Positions 1 to 5,654 of a DNA stretch of 5,810 bases are shown here, piece by piece; positions within the stretch are counted from its first letter, which is position 1, and every line of letters starts with the position of its first letter. The notes beneath the pieces were generated by a model. The model was not told the origin of the DNA. It was given only the letters and a program-made list of their open reading frames with translations, and made no database searches. This DNA comes from CAZPZZ01 sp964591245. Lineage in GTDB: Bacteria > Acidobacteriota > Vicinamibacteria > Vicinamibacterales > UBA8438. The position numbers were made by a program, and so were the translations under genes. The stretch lies in the NCBI GenBank assembly GCA_964591245.1, contig CAZPZZ010000203.1, forward strand, positions 1 to 5,810, read 5' to 3'.

Positions 1-2
1 GC

Positions 3-647
3 GAGGCGGCGACTTTGCAGTCTTTGTCCGACTGCTTCGCCGGGGTCGAGACGGCGCAGATCCAGCCCGGGGATGCGGTGGCGGTTTTCGGCCAGGGCAG
101 TATGGGGATAGAGAGCATGCAGGCAGCGCGAGCCTGTGGGGCGGGGCAGTTGATTACGGTAGATGTGCGCGACGAGGCGTGCCAGATGTCGTTGGAGTTG
201 GGCGCCGACTACGCGATCAACGCCAGCGCGGACGATCCGGTCGCGGCGATACGCGACCTGACCGGCGGCGAGGGCGCCGATGTGATCTTCGAGTGCGCAG
301 GGGGTAGCGTTAAGCAGGGGCTGGCCGGAGATCGCGCGCTCAAACAGGCGATGCACGCAGTGCGCTCGGGCGGCAAGCTGGTGGGCGTGTCGTGGTTCGG
401 CGCACCCTTGCAACTGGATGTGGATCTACTGCGCGAGCGCAGTTTGCGCTATCTCTTTCCCGATATCAGCTCGCAGGCGCACCTCGAGTACACGGTGCGG
501 CTGGTGGCGACCGGACGCATTAGTATGGCGCCGACGATTCGGCATGTGCTGGAAGGGATCGACAAGGTGCCGGAGGCGTTTGAGATTACGGCAAATAAGG
601 GGAAGTATCAGGCGATTAATCCGGCGCAGGTGGTGATGGTGGGGTAG
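3..647 (+). CDS. Zinc-type medium-chain (MDR) alcohol dehydrogenase-like oxidoreductase, C-terminal part
   Basis: This is the NAD(P)-dependent oxidoreductase half of an MDR/alcohol dehydrogenase-family protein, cut by the left edge; the reading frame is open to base 3 and the TTG at 15 is only an internal Leu codon. What is visible begins in the helix before the Rossmann domain (AATLQSLSDCF). The nucleotide-binding loop GQGSMG (90-107) fits GxGxxG, and the Asp ending the second strand (VDVRD, codon 162-164) is the residue that usually selects NAD over NADP. Next come the conserved GADVIFECAGG and a SGGKLVGVSWFG segment, then the C-terminal return to the catalytic domain. The N-terminal catalytic domain with the zinc ligands lies outside the window, so neither zinc dependence nor substrate can be judged. 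It converges on the SMP-30 gene. Family assignment is firm; the exact substrate (alcohol, polyol or sugar acid) is unknown. Confidence 0.9.
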   Translation, partial: EAATLQSLSDCFAGVETAQIQPGDAVAVFGQGSMGIESMQAARACGAGQLITVDVRDEACQMSLELGADYAINASADDPVAAIRDLTGGEGADVIFECAGGSVKQGLAGDRALKQAMHAVRSGGKLVGVSWFGAPLQLDVDLLRERSLRYLFPDISSQAHLEYTVRLVATGRISMAPTIRHVLEGIDKVPEAFEITANKGKYQAINPAQVVMVG

Positions 648-708
648 GTGGCAGGGCGTTTTACGCTGTGGTTTGGGGTCGGGCGCAGGGCCGCCACCAT
701 ACCCCACC
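638..708. repeat. Long imperfect inverted repeat between convergent genes, possible bidirectional terminator
   Basis: The arm GGTGGGGTAGGTGGC (638-652) pairs with GCCACCATACCCCACC (693-708). All 15 bases of the left arm pair, and the right arm has one extra A (699) that would bulge. The loop is 40 bases and contains a small GCGT-TTT-ACGC hairpin (656-666). The left arm includes the last codons and stop of the dehydrogenase, and the right arm ends 11 bases before the stop of the SMP-30 gene. Neither strand has a T-run after the stem, so this is not a classical intrinsic terminator. It may still stall polymerase, block 3' exonucleases or act with Rho. The structure is seen directly; its function is inferred. 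Confidence 0.5.
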
Positions 709-719
709 GATGATACGCC

Positions 720-1577
720 CTATGGCACCTCCGGATAATTCAACGGCTGGCCAATCTTCCCTAATTCGTACTTTGAAATATGCCAGCGCCCCAGGTTAGC
801 GCTCAGGAACAAATCTAGCTCCGGGCCGCAGAAAGCGATATTGGTCGGGGCGGCGATGGCGGTGCCGGCGTAATCGTCGGCGAGGACGTCGAGTTGGCCG
901 TTGGCGGTGTACTGGTAGATGCGGTCCGGACGGTAGCAGGAACAGTAAACCGTGCCCTGGGAGTCGAAGGCCAGGCCGTCTGGGACGGTCTCGGGCAGGG
1001 ACACCAGCATTTCTGCAGCGCCAGCCGAGCCGTCGTCGTTGATCTCGATGCGCGCGATGCCGGGGTCGGTGCTCATAGCTACGTAGAGGTACCTGCCCGC
1101 CGCGTCCATCGCCGTGCCGTTGGGGAATTCCGACAGGTCGCGGCTCCACACCTCGGCAGTTCCACCGGGGGCGATCTTGCAGATCCAGCCGTTGTTTTCG
1201 AACCAGCCCCCCGAATCCGAAACGTAGAGATTGCCGTGCGCGTCGAAGACCGGGTAGTTGGCGACCTTGAGTGGGGTATCGCCGGCGCGGTCGCAGTAGG
1301 TGCTGACGGTGCCGTCGGGGTCCACGCGCTTAACGTCGCCGACACAGACGTAGAGGCGGCGCTGGGCGTCCTGGCAGATGCCGCCGACGAAGCCGCCAAC
1401 ATTGGCAAATTCCTCGAAGGTGCGCGCCGCTAGATCAATGCGGTAGATTTGGCCGGCCTCGCCGCCGGCGTAGGCGTAGCCATCGCAGCCCCAGGCGATG
1501 CACTCGGGGTGGTCGAGGCCGCTGCCAAAATCGCCGATAATGGCGGAGACCTGGGTGTTGGTGTCTAGAAGGGCCAT
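720..1577 (-). CDS. SMP-30/gluconolactonase-family six-bladed beta-propeller hydrolase
   Basis: This 285-residue protein has the length and motif order of the SMP-30/gluconolactonase/LRE family, metal-dependent lactonases or esterases. The expected ligand positions are present: Glu25 in HPECIAW, Asn107 in VANYP, Asn153 in FPNG and Asp200 in VPDG. Their spacing is close to that of human SMP-30 (E18, N103, N154, D204). Blade repeats such as GNLYVSDSG, GRYLYVAMS and GTVYCSCY recur about every 45-50 residues. The usual Asn-Asp pair of sugar lactonases is Asn-Tyr here (N107-Y108), so activity on aldonolactones should not be assumed. There is no signal peptide, so it is probably cytoplasmic. The ATG start is supported by AAGGAG seven bases upstream. 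That site abuts the stop of the preceding hydrolase gene (12-base gap), so the two are almost certainly co-transcribed. The natural substrate is unknown. Confidence 0.88.
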   Translation of the reverse strand: MALLDTNTQVSAIIGDFGSGLDHPECIAWGCDGYAYAGGEAGQIYRIDLAARTFEEFANVGGFVGGICQDAQRRLYVCVGDVKRVDPDGTVSTYCDRAGDTPLKVANYPVFDAHGNLYVSDSGGWFENNGWICKIAPGGTAEVWSRDLSEFPNGTAMDAAGRYLYVAMSTDPGIARIEINDDGSAGAAEMLVSLPETVPDGLAFDSQGTVYCSCYRPDRIYQYTANGQLDVLADDYAGTAIAAPTNIAFCGPELDLFLSANLGRWHISKYELGKIGQPLNYPEVP

Positions 1578-1584
1578 GGAAAAT

Positions 1585-1590
1585 CTCCTT
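1585..1590 (-). promoter_or_regulatory. Ribosome binding site of the SMP-30-family gene
   Basis: On the minus strand AAGGAG lies seven bases before the ATG at 1577. The first A of this site is also the last base of the hydrolase stop codon TAA (1592-1590), so a ribosome ending on the hydrolase sits directly on the next start region, which favours coupled re-initiation. Confidence 0.7.
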
Positions 1591-2444
1591 TAAGTGGATG
1601 GGTTGGTGGTCTGGTAGGCATCACGGGCCATTTTGAGATAGACGTCGTGGACCGCGGCTTTGAAGGGCTTGCGGGGTTGTCGCGGTGGGCGCAGTTCGGA
1701 TAGGTCCCACCAGGCCAGTTCGTTGAGGTGGTCGGCGGGGACGGGGAAGGTCTCCTGGCGCACGACCTTGTCCTTGAGCCGGTCCGTCCATGCGGCGGAT
1801 GTCATGGGCACCAGGCCGTCGTTGGGGCCTTCGCGCTTGGCGATGATCCTCCAGGATGGTTTCAGCGGGGTGAAGACCTGCGCGTAGTCCTGGTGGGCGG
1901 CGTAGGTGGCGTAGTGGACGGGGTTTTGCGCCTCGGCGTCGAGGGCGCGGTCGTTAAAGGCGGCGGCGGCTTCGGTGGAGAAGTTCCTGAAGCCCGCCAT
2001 GTCGAGGCCGCATGCCTTCGCGGCGCCGATCAGCCAGCCCATTTTGGCCAGCCCGATATTGGCGAAGGAAGTACCGCGGTGCGGGGTGCCGACGGTGGTC
2101 AGGGTCGCCACGTGGTCGGCCATGTCGAAATCGACGATCATGTGGCGCGCGTCGAGGCCGCCCATACTGTGGGCGATAATGTGGACCTTGTCGGCACCGG
2201 TGCGGGCGCGTATTCCGTCGACGCGCACTTTGAGCGCGGCGGCGCGCTCCGAGGCGGTGGCGGCCCAGGGCACGCGCGGCGAATAGACCCTGTAGCCGTG
2301 GGCCTGCAAATAACTGGCGATGCCCGTGAAATAGTCAAATTTATCATGGGGATCCAGATGTCTGCGAACGCCGGGCCGTAGCATGGGGCGCCACAGCGCG
2401 TCAAAGGGGGCGATGCCGTGGGCGAGGACGACGGGTCGCCTCAC
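1590..2444 (-). CDS. Alpha/beta-hydrolase, lipase/esterase resembling bacterial family I triacylglycerol lipases
   Basis: This is a 284-residue serine hydrolase. Numbering from the GTG start, the oxyanion-hole motif VVLAHG lies at 5-10. The nucleophile elbow AHSMGG carries Ser93 and is followed by GTPHRGT (119-125). The acid is Asp209 in GPNDGLVP and the base His239 in ADHLNE; this arrangement matches family I lipases and related cytoplasmic esterases. Ser-Asp-His are all present, so it should be active on an ester, probably a lipid. There is no signal peptide and no lid or chaperone gene nearby, which argues against a secreted lipase. The start is chosen at GTG 2444 because it overlaps the stop of the upstream small ORF (GTGA) and lies just before the first core strand. 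The frame stays open to a TTG at 2543, but that extension is Arg/Ala-rich low-complexity sequence overlapping the small ORF. It is second in a three-gene operon, with the SMP-30-family gene following. Confidence 0.85.
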   Translation of the reverse strand: MRRPVVLAHGIAPFDALWRPMLRPGVRRHLDPHDKFDYFTGIASYLQAHGYRVYSPRVPWAATASERAAALKVRVDGIRARTGADKVHIIAHSMGGLDARHMIVDFDMADHVATLTTVGTPHRGTSFANIGLAKMGWLIGAAKACGLDMAGFRNFSTEAAAAFNDRALDAEAQNPVHYATYAAHQDYAQVFTPLKPSWRIIAKREGPNDGLVPMTSAAWTDRLKDKVVRQETFPVPADHLNELAWWDLSELRPPRQPRKPFKAAVHDVYLKMARDAYQTTNPST

Positions 2445-2647
2445 GATGGGTGCGTCCCCGTAGCAAGCGCGTAGCGCGAGGGCAGCAGCCCGATCAGCAC
2501 GATGGCGTCGAGTACCGGCATTATCGGGTCGGCGGCTAGGCAATTGAGTGCGGTGGGTACGGCGCCGGTGCGCGCCGCAACCGAATAGGCGCGGCAGGCA
2601 TCGTCGCGGCGGCGGCCTGCCAGATAGCCGGATGTGATCCGCTTCAT
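2441..2647 (-). CDS. Small ORF of unknown function, translationally coupled to the hydrolase
   Basis: This 68-residue ORF begins with ATG 2647 behind a good GAGGAA site (2655-2660, seven-base spacer). It ends with a TGA that overlaps the hydrolase GTG start by the pattern GTGA. The N-terminus is basic (MKRITSGYLAGRRR), and residues 41-61 (PIMPVLDAIVLIGLLPSRYAL) are hydrophobic with one Asp, so membrane association is possible. The pattern Pro-x-Met-Pro-Val-Leu-Asp...Leu-Pro faintly recalls the C-terminal part of YceK/YidQ-type small lipoproteins, but no proper lipobox precedes Cys18 (DDAC), and I do not assign the family. It could be a genuine first gene of the operon, a leader peptide that drives hydrolase translation, or a decayed gene. 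The ribosome binding site and overlap are the main evidence. Confidence 0.5.
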   Translation of the reverse strand: MKRITSGYLAGRRRDDACRAYSVAARTGAVPTALNCLAADPIMPVLDAIVLIGLLPSRYALATGTHPS

Positions 2648-2654
2648 AGGGTAG

Positions 2655-2660
2655 TTCCTC
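2655..2660 (-). promoter_or_regulatory. Ribosome binding site of the small ORF
   Basis: The minus strand reads GAGGAA seven bases before ATG 2647. It is the clearest ribosome binding site at the head of the lipase operon; the hydrolase GTG itself has only a weak GGGGA-like sequence upstream. This favours ribosome entry at the small ORF and coupling into the hydrolase. Confidence 0.6.
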
Positions 2661-2678
2661 GCAGGATTATGCACCGTG

Positions 2679-2684
2679 AATATA
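2679..2684 (-). promoter_or_regulatory. Possible -10 element for the minus-strand operon
   Basis: The minus strand reads TATATT (five of six to the sigma70 -10 consensus) about 30 bases before ATG 2647. A second candidate, CATAAT, lies at 2666-2671. No good -35 sits 16-18 bases upstream of either, so this is only a weak candidate for the divergent operon's promoter. Confidence 0.25.
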
Positions 2685-2720
2685 CGCAAAATAGACCATC
2701 CGGTCCCGCGTAGTTTTAGC

Positions 2721-2750
2721 TTGCCAAAGAAGACTTTGTTTTCGCATATT
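2721..2750 (+). promoter_or_regulatory. Probable sigma70 promoter of cfa
   Basis: TTGCCA (2721-2726, five of six to TTGACA) and CATATT (2745-2750, four of six to TATAAT) are separated by 18 bases, in an AT-richer stretch directly before cfa. The start of transcription would fall near 2756-2759, inside the palindrome at 2755-2770. The leader to the GTG at 2788 would be about 30 bases. Confidence 0.5.
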
Positions 2751-2770
2751 GTCGCTTTGTTGCAACAAAG
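2725..2770. promoter_or_regulatory. Operator candidate: four CAAAG/CTTTG half-sites with a perfect 16-base palindrome
   Basis: CTTTGTTGCAACAAAG (2755-2770) is a perfect palindrome covering the predicted transcription start of cfa. Its half-site CTTTGTT also occurs at 2734-2740, 21 bases (two helical turns) upstream. That copy is in turn the right arm of CAAAG-AAGA-CTTTG (2725-2738), which overlaps the -35 element and spacer. Four half-sites therefore flank and overlap the promoter, the layout expected for a dimeric repressor binding two sites. The symmetry is seen directly; the binding protein is not identified and no regulator gene lies in the window. It could also control the divergent lipase operon. 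Confidence 0.5.
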
Positions 2771-2774
2771 TGAT

Positions 2775-2778
2775 GGAG
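2775..2778 (+). promoter_or_regulatory. Ribosome binding site that favours the GTG start of cfa
   Basis: GGAG lies nine bases before GTG 2788. The in-frame ATG at 2773 has no purine-rich site upstream, and the sequence before it is occupied by the palindrome. This favours the GTG, though the ATG would add only five residues. Confidence 0.5.
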
Positions 2779-2787
2779 CGCAATGCC

Positions 2788-3894
2788 GTGAAAGACATCA
2801 TCCAGGAATTACTGGCCCCGACCGATATCCAGATCAACGGCGATCGGCCCTGGGATATACAGGTGCACAACACCGACCTCTACCAGCGAGTCATCAATGA
2901 GTGGTCGCTGGGGTTGGGCGAGGCCTATTTGGAGGGCTGGTGGACTGCCGAGTCGCTGGACCAGTTCTTCTACAAGCTGCTGCGGGGCGGCATCGCCGCC
3001 AAGGGGATGCCGCTGTCTAAGAAGCTCTTCCTGCTCAAATCGAGGGTGTTGAACAAGCAGAGCAAAAAGAAGGCGCGGGAGGTGGCCGATCTGCACTACG
3101 AGCTCGACGTCGACCTCTTTATGGCCTTCCTCGACCCCTACAACCAGTACACCTGCGGCTACTTCGAGGATACCGACGACCTCAATGTGGCGCAGGAGCA
3201 GAAGCTGGATCTGATCTGCCGCAAGCTCTACCTCAAGCCCGAGGACAAAGTCCTCGACATCGGTTGCGGCTGGGGCGGCTTCGCCAAGTTCGCCAGCGAG
3301 CGCTACGGCTGTCATGTCACCGGCATTTCGATCGCCGACGCACAGATCGAATACGCGCGCGAATTTTGCGAGGGGCTGCCTGTGGAGATTGTCAAATCGG
3401 ATTATCGCGACCACCGCGGCGAATACGATAAAATCCTCTGTTGCGGGATGATCGAGGCGGTCGGCTATAAAAACTATCGGCCTTTTATGGAGGTCGCACA
3501 CCGCAATTTGAAGGACGACGGGCTGTTCCTGTTGCACACTATCGCCCGCCATGATTCGGGCCTGGCGACCGACCCGTGGATCGACAAGTACATCTTCCGC
3601 AACGGGCAGTTGCCCTCGGCGATGCAGTTGAGCGAGGCGGCCGAGGATTTGTTTGCGCTCAACGATTGGCACAACTTCGGTGCCTATTACGACCCCACGT
3701 TGGTGGCCTGGCACAAGAACCTGAGTGCCAACTGGGACCGGCTCAAGGAGCGCTACGACGAGACCTTCTTCCGCGTCTGGGAGTACTACTTCCTCAGCTG
3801 CGCCGGCAGCTTTCGCGCCAACGAGAAACAGCTGTGGCAGATCGTTTTCGGCAAGTGGCCGGGGGCGGTGGCCGGTTACCAGAGCGTGCGCTAG
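2788..3894 (+). CDS. cfa: Cyclopropane-fatty-acyl-phospholipid synthase
   Basis: This enzyme transfers a methylene group from S-adenosylmethionine across the double bond of unsaturated acyl chains in membrane phospholipids. The 368-residue product (from GTG 2788) aligns along its length with my recollection of E. coli Cfa (382 residues), and the key residues show a constant offset of 16. It has the N-terminal lipid-binding region with SLGLGEAYLEGWW (40-52), the linker QSKKKA, and Cys123 in YTCGYF. The SAM-binding loop is VLDIGCGWGG (155-164), followed by Glu223 (GMIEAVG), His250 (LLHTI) and Tyr301 (YYDPTL). These correspond to C139, E239, H266 and Y317, the bicarbonate-binding catalytic residues, so it should be active. 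Deviations are A224 where the family has His (EHVG), and IFRNG for the usual IFPNG. The gene has its own promoter and operator candidate and ends tail-to-tail with fhs. ATG 2773 is the alternative start. Confidence 0.95.
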   Translation: MKDIIQELLAPTDIQINGDRPWDIQVHNTDLYQRVINEWSLGLGEAYLEGWWTAESLDQFFYKLLRGGIAAKGMPLSKKLFLLKSRVLNKQSKKKAREVADLHYELDVDLFMAFLDPYNQYTCGYFEDTDDLNVAQEQKLDLICRKLYLKPEDKVLDIGCGWGGFAKFASERYGCHVTGISIADAQIEYAREFCEGLPVEIVKSDYRDHRGEYDKILCCGMIEAVGYKNYRPFMEVAHRNLKDDGLFLLHTIARHDSGLATDPWIDKYIFRNGQLPSAMQLSEAAEDLFALNDWHNFGAYYDPTLVAWHKNLSANWDRLKERYDETFFRVWEYYFLSCAGSFRANEKQLWQIVFGKWPGAVAGYQSVR

Positions 3895-5561
3895 AACAGA
3901 CCGGTAATCTGCCCCTCCGCGTCGAAGTCGATCGACTCGGCCGACGGTTTTTTGGGCAATCCCGGCATCGTCATAATATCCCCTGTCAGTACCACCGCAA
4001 AGCCCGCCCCGGCCGAGACTTTGACGTCGCGGATCGGCACGTCGAAGCCGTGCGGCCGGCCCTTGAGCCCGGGGTCAGTCGATAGCGAGTACTGGGTCTT
4101 GGCCATGCACACGGGCAGATGCCCGTAGCCCTCCTCCTCCAGACGCCGGAACTTGCCGCGCAACAGCTTGTCGCCCATGATGTCGTTGGCGCCGTAGATC
4201 TCCTGTGCGACGGTGCGCGCCTTGTCCCATAGCTTCATGTCGTCGGGGTAGAGCGGCTTGAAGTCGCTGTGGGTATTTTCGGCGACCTGGACCACGGCGC
4301 GGGCCAAATCCTCGGCGCCGGCGCCGCCATTGGCGTGATGGCTGGCTGCTACGATTTCGACCCCGAGGTGCTCGCACTTATCGCGGATGCATGCGATTTC
4401 GGCCTCGGTGTCGGAGGCGAAAGTATTGACCGCGACGACCACCGGTAGACCGAAACGACGGATATTTTCGATGTGCTTTTTGAGGTTTTCGGTGCCTTCC
4501 GCGACCGCGTCGGCGTTGGGCTGGTCTATTTTTTTAAGCGACTGGCCGCCGTGGAATTTGAGCGCGCGCACGGTGGCCACCAGCACCACGAGGTCGGGTG
4601 CGAGGCCGGCCTGGCGGCATTTGATATTGCAGAATTTCTCCGCGCCCAGATCGGCGCCGAAGCCCGCTTCGGTGACGGTGTATTCAGACAGCGCCGTCGA
4701 TAGCCGGGTGGCGGTGATTGAGTTGCAGCCGTGGGCGATATTGGCGAAGGGACCGCCGTGCACCAGCGCCGGGTTGCCCTCGAGGGTCTGTACCAGGTTG
4801 GGTTTGATGGCGTCTTTGAGCAGCACGGCCATGGCGCCGTGGACATTGAGGTCTGCGGCGCGGATGGTTTCGCGGCTGCGGGTCTGGGCGACGACAATCT
4901 TGCCGAGGCGCTCCTTGAGCTCGGCCAGCGACTGCGAGAGGCAGAGGATGGCCATCACTTCCGAGGCGACCGCGATGTCGAAGCCGGCCTCGCGCGGGAA
5001 GGAGTTGGCGGTGCCGCCCAGGCCGACGACGATGTCGCGCAGTGCGCGGTCGTTCATGTCGATGACGCGGTTCCAGGCGATGCGGCGCGGATCGATGCGG
5101 CGCGCGTTGCCGTGGTGGATATAGTTGTCGAGCGCGGCGGCGAGCAGGTTGTGGGCGGTGGAGACGGCGTGGATATCGCCGGTGAAGTGCAGGTTGATGT
5201 CCTCCATCGGTGCGATCTGCGCGTAGCCGCCGCCGGCGCCGCCGCCCTTCATGCCGAAGCAGGGGCCCAAAGAGGGCTCGCGCAGGCAGACGGTGGCGCG
5301 CTTGCCCAGGCGGTTGAGCGCGTCGCCGAGGCCGATGGTGGTGGTGGTTTTGCCCTCGCCGGCGGGCGTGGGATTGATAGCCGAGACCAGGACCAGCTTG
5401 CCGACGGCCTTGTCCCTTTGCGCGTGGCAGAAGTCGAGCGAGATCTTGGCCTTATCGCGGCCGTAGTGCTCGAGGTGGTCGGTGTCGATGCCCAGTTTGG
5501 CGGCGATAGCGCCGATGGGCAAGAGGTCGGTCTGGCGGGCGATTTCGATATCGGGTAACAA
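3891..5561 (-). CDS. fhs: Formate-tetrahydrofolate ligase (10-formyl-THF synthetase)
   Basis: This enzyme makes 10-formyltetrahydrofolate from formate, THF and ATP, feeding purine, formyl-methionine and serine/glycine one-carbon metabolism in the cytoplasm. The 556-residue length is typical (about 555-560). The ATP-binding loop TPAGEGKT lies at 65-72. The family signature around 103-113 reads GMKGGGAGGGY; the usual second Ala-type position is Gly here. The second signature VATVRALKFHGG is intact at 328-339, as are LPVCMAKTQYSL (482-493) and the C-terminal PGLPKKPS ... GLF ending. No frameshift is seen. The start is TTG 5561, chosen because AGGAG lies seven bases upstream and no other start codon is in frame before it. 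The gene ends in an overlap with the cfa stop. No folD or other folate gene is adjacent, so it appears to be a stand-alone unit, possibly read through from the cupin gene. Confidence 0.97.
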   Translation of the reverse strand: MLPDIEIARQTDLLPIGAIAAKLGIDTDHLEHYGRDKAKISLDFCHAQRDKAVGKLVLVSAINPTPAGEGKTTTTIGLGDALNRLGKRATVCLREPSLGPCFGMKGGGAGGGYAQIAPMEDINLHFTGDIHAVSTAHNLLAAALDNYIHHGNARRIDPRRIAWNRVIDMNDRALRDIVVGLGGTANSFPREAGFDIAVASEVMAILCLSQSLAELKERLGKIVVAQTRSRETIRAADLNVHGAMAVLLKDAIKPNLVQTLEGNPALVHGGPFANIAHGCNSITATRLSTALSEYTVTEAGFGADLGAEKFCNIKCRQAGLAPDLVVLVATVRALKFHGGQSLKKIDQPNADAVAEGTENLKKHIENIRRFGLPVVVAVNTFASDTEAEIACIRDKCEHLGVEIVAASHHANGGAGAEDLARAVVQVAENTHSDFKPLYPDDMKLWDKARTVAQEIYGANDIMGDKLLRGKFRRLEEEGYGHLPVCMAKTQYSLSTDPGLKGRPHGFDVPIRDVKVSAGAGFAVVLTGDIMTMPGLPKKPSAESIDFDAEGQITGLF

Positions 5562-5568
5562 GGGTTTA

Positions 5569-5573
5569 CTCCT
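5569..5573 (-). promoter_or_regulatory. Ribosome binding site fixing the TTG start of fhs
   Basis: The minus strand reads AGGAG followed by seven bases and TTG 5561. The frame upstream of the TTG has no ATG, GTG or TTG close by, so this site decides an unusual start codon. A TTG start usually lowers initiation. Confidence 0.65.
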
Positions 5574-5628
5574 GCATCTAATGTATGGATAGCTTGAGAC
5601 GCGGGCTGCAATGGGCGTTGTGGGTGCC

Positions 5629-5653
5629 GTGGACCATATACTATGAGGACCAC
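5629..5653. repeat. Imperfect dyad between the cupin gene and fhs
   Basis: GTGGACC (5629-5635) and GGACCAC (5647-5653) form an inverted repeat with one central mismatch, around an AT-rich centre in which CATA and TATG also mirror each other. The same bases give a GGACCA direct repeat 16 bases apart. It lies in the 93-base gap upstream of fhs on the minus strand. No T-run follows on either strand. It could be an operator for fhs or a weak mRNA 3' hairpin of the cupin gene. Confidence 0.35.
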
Positions 5654-5654
5654 A

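Noticed and set aside
15..17. TTG as a true start of the dehydrogenase.
   Set aside because: The frame is open and family-like to the window edge (EAAT before it), and the catalytic domain would be missing; the gene is simply cut.
648..719. A classical intrinsic terminator between the dehydrogenase and SMP-30 genes.
   Set aside because: The stem exists but the loop is 40 bases and neither strand has a T-run, so it is listed only as an inverted repeat.
1728..2381. A 217-codon plus-strand frame opposite the hydrolase.
   Set aside because: Gly/Val-rich shadow of a gene with an intact catalytic triad.
2445..2543. Extension of the hydrolase to TTG 2543.
   Set aside because: The added 33 residues are Arg/Ala-rich without fold signs, and the GTG at 2444 has the GTGA overlap and lies directly before the first core strand.
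2749..2751. TTG 2749 as the cfa start.
   Set aside because: It lies inside the predicted -10 element and would precede the transcription start; no ribosome binding site is present.
2809..3714. A 301-codon open frame on the minus strand opposite cfa.
   Set aside because: cfa is intact and family-conserved across the whole stretch; the antisense product looks like a codon-bias shadow and has no convincing ribosome binding site.
4731..5558. A long open frame on the plus strand opposite fhs.
   Set aside because: It is the antisense of a fully conserved Fhs; its Val/Ala/Gly/Asp-rich low-complexity product has no recognisable domain, as expected in GC-rich DNA.
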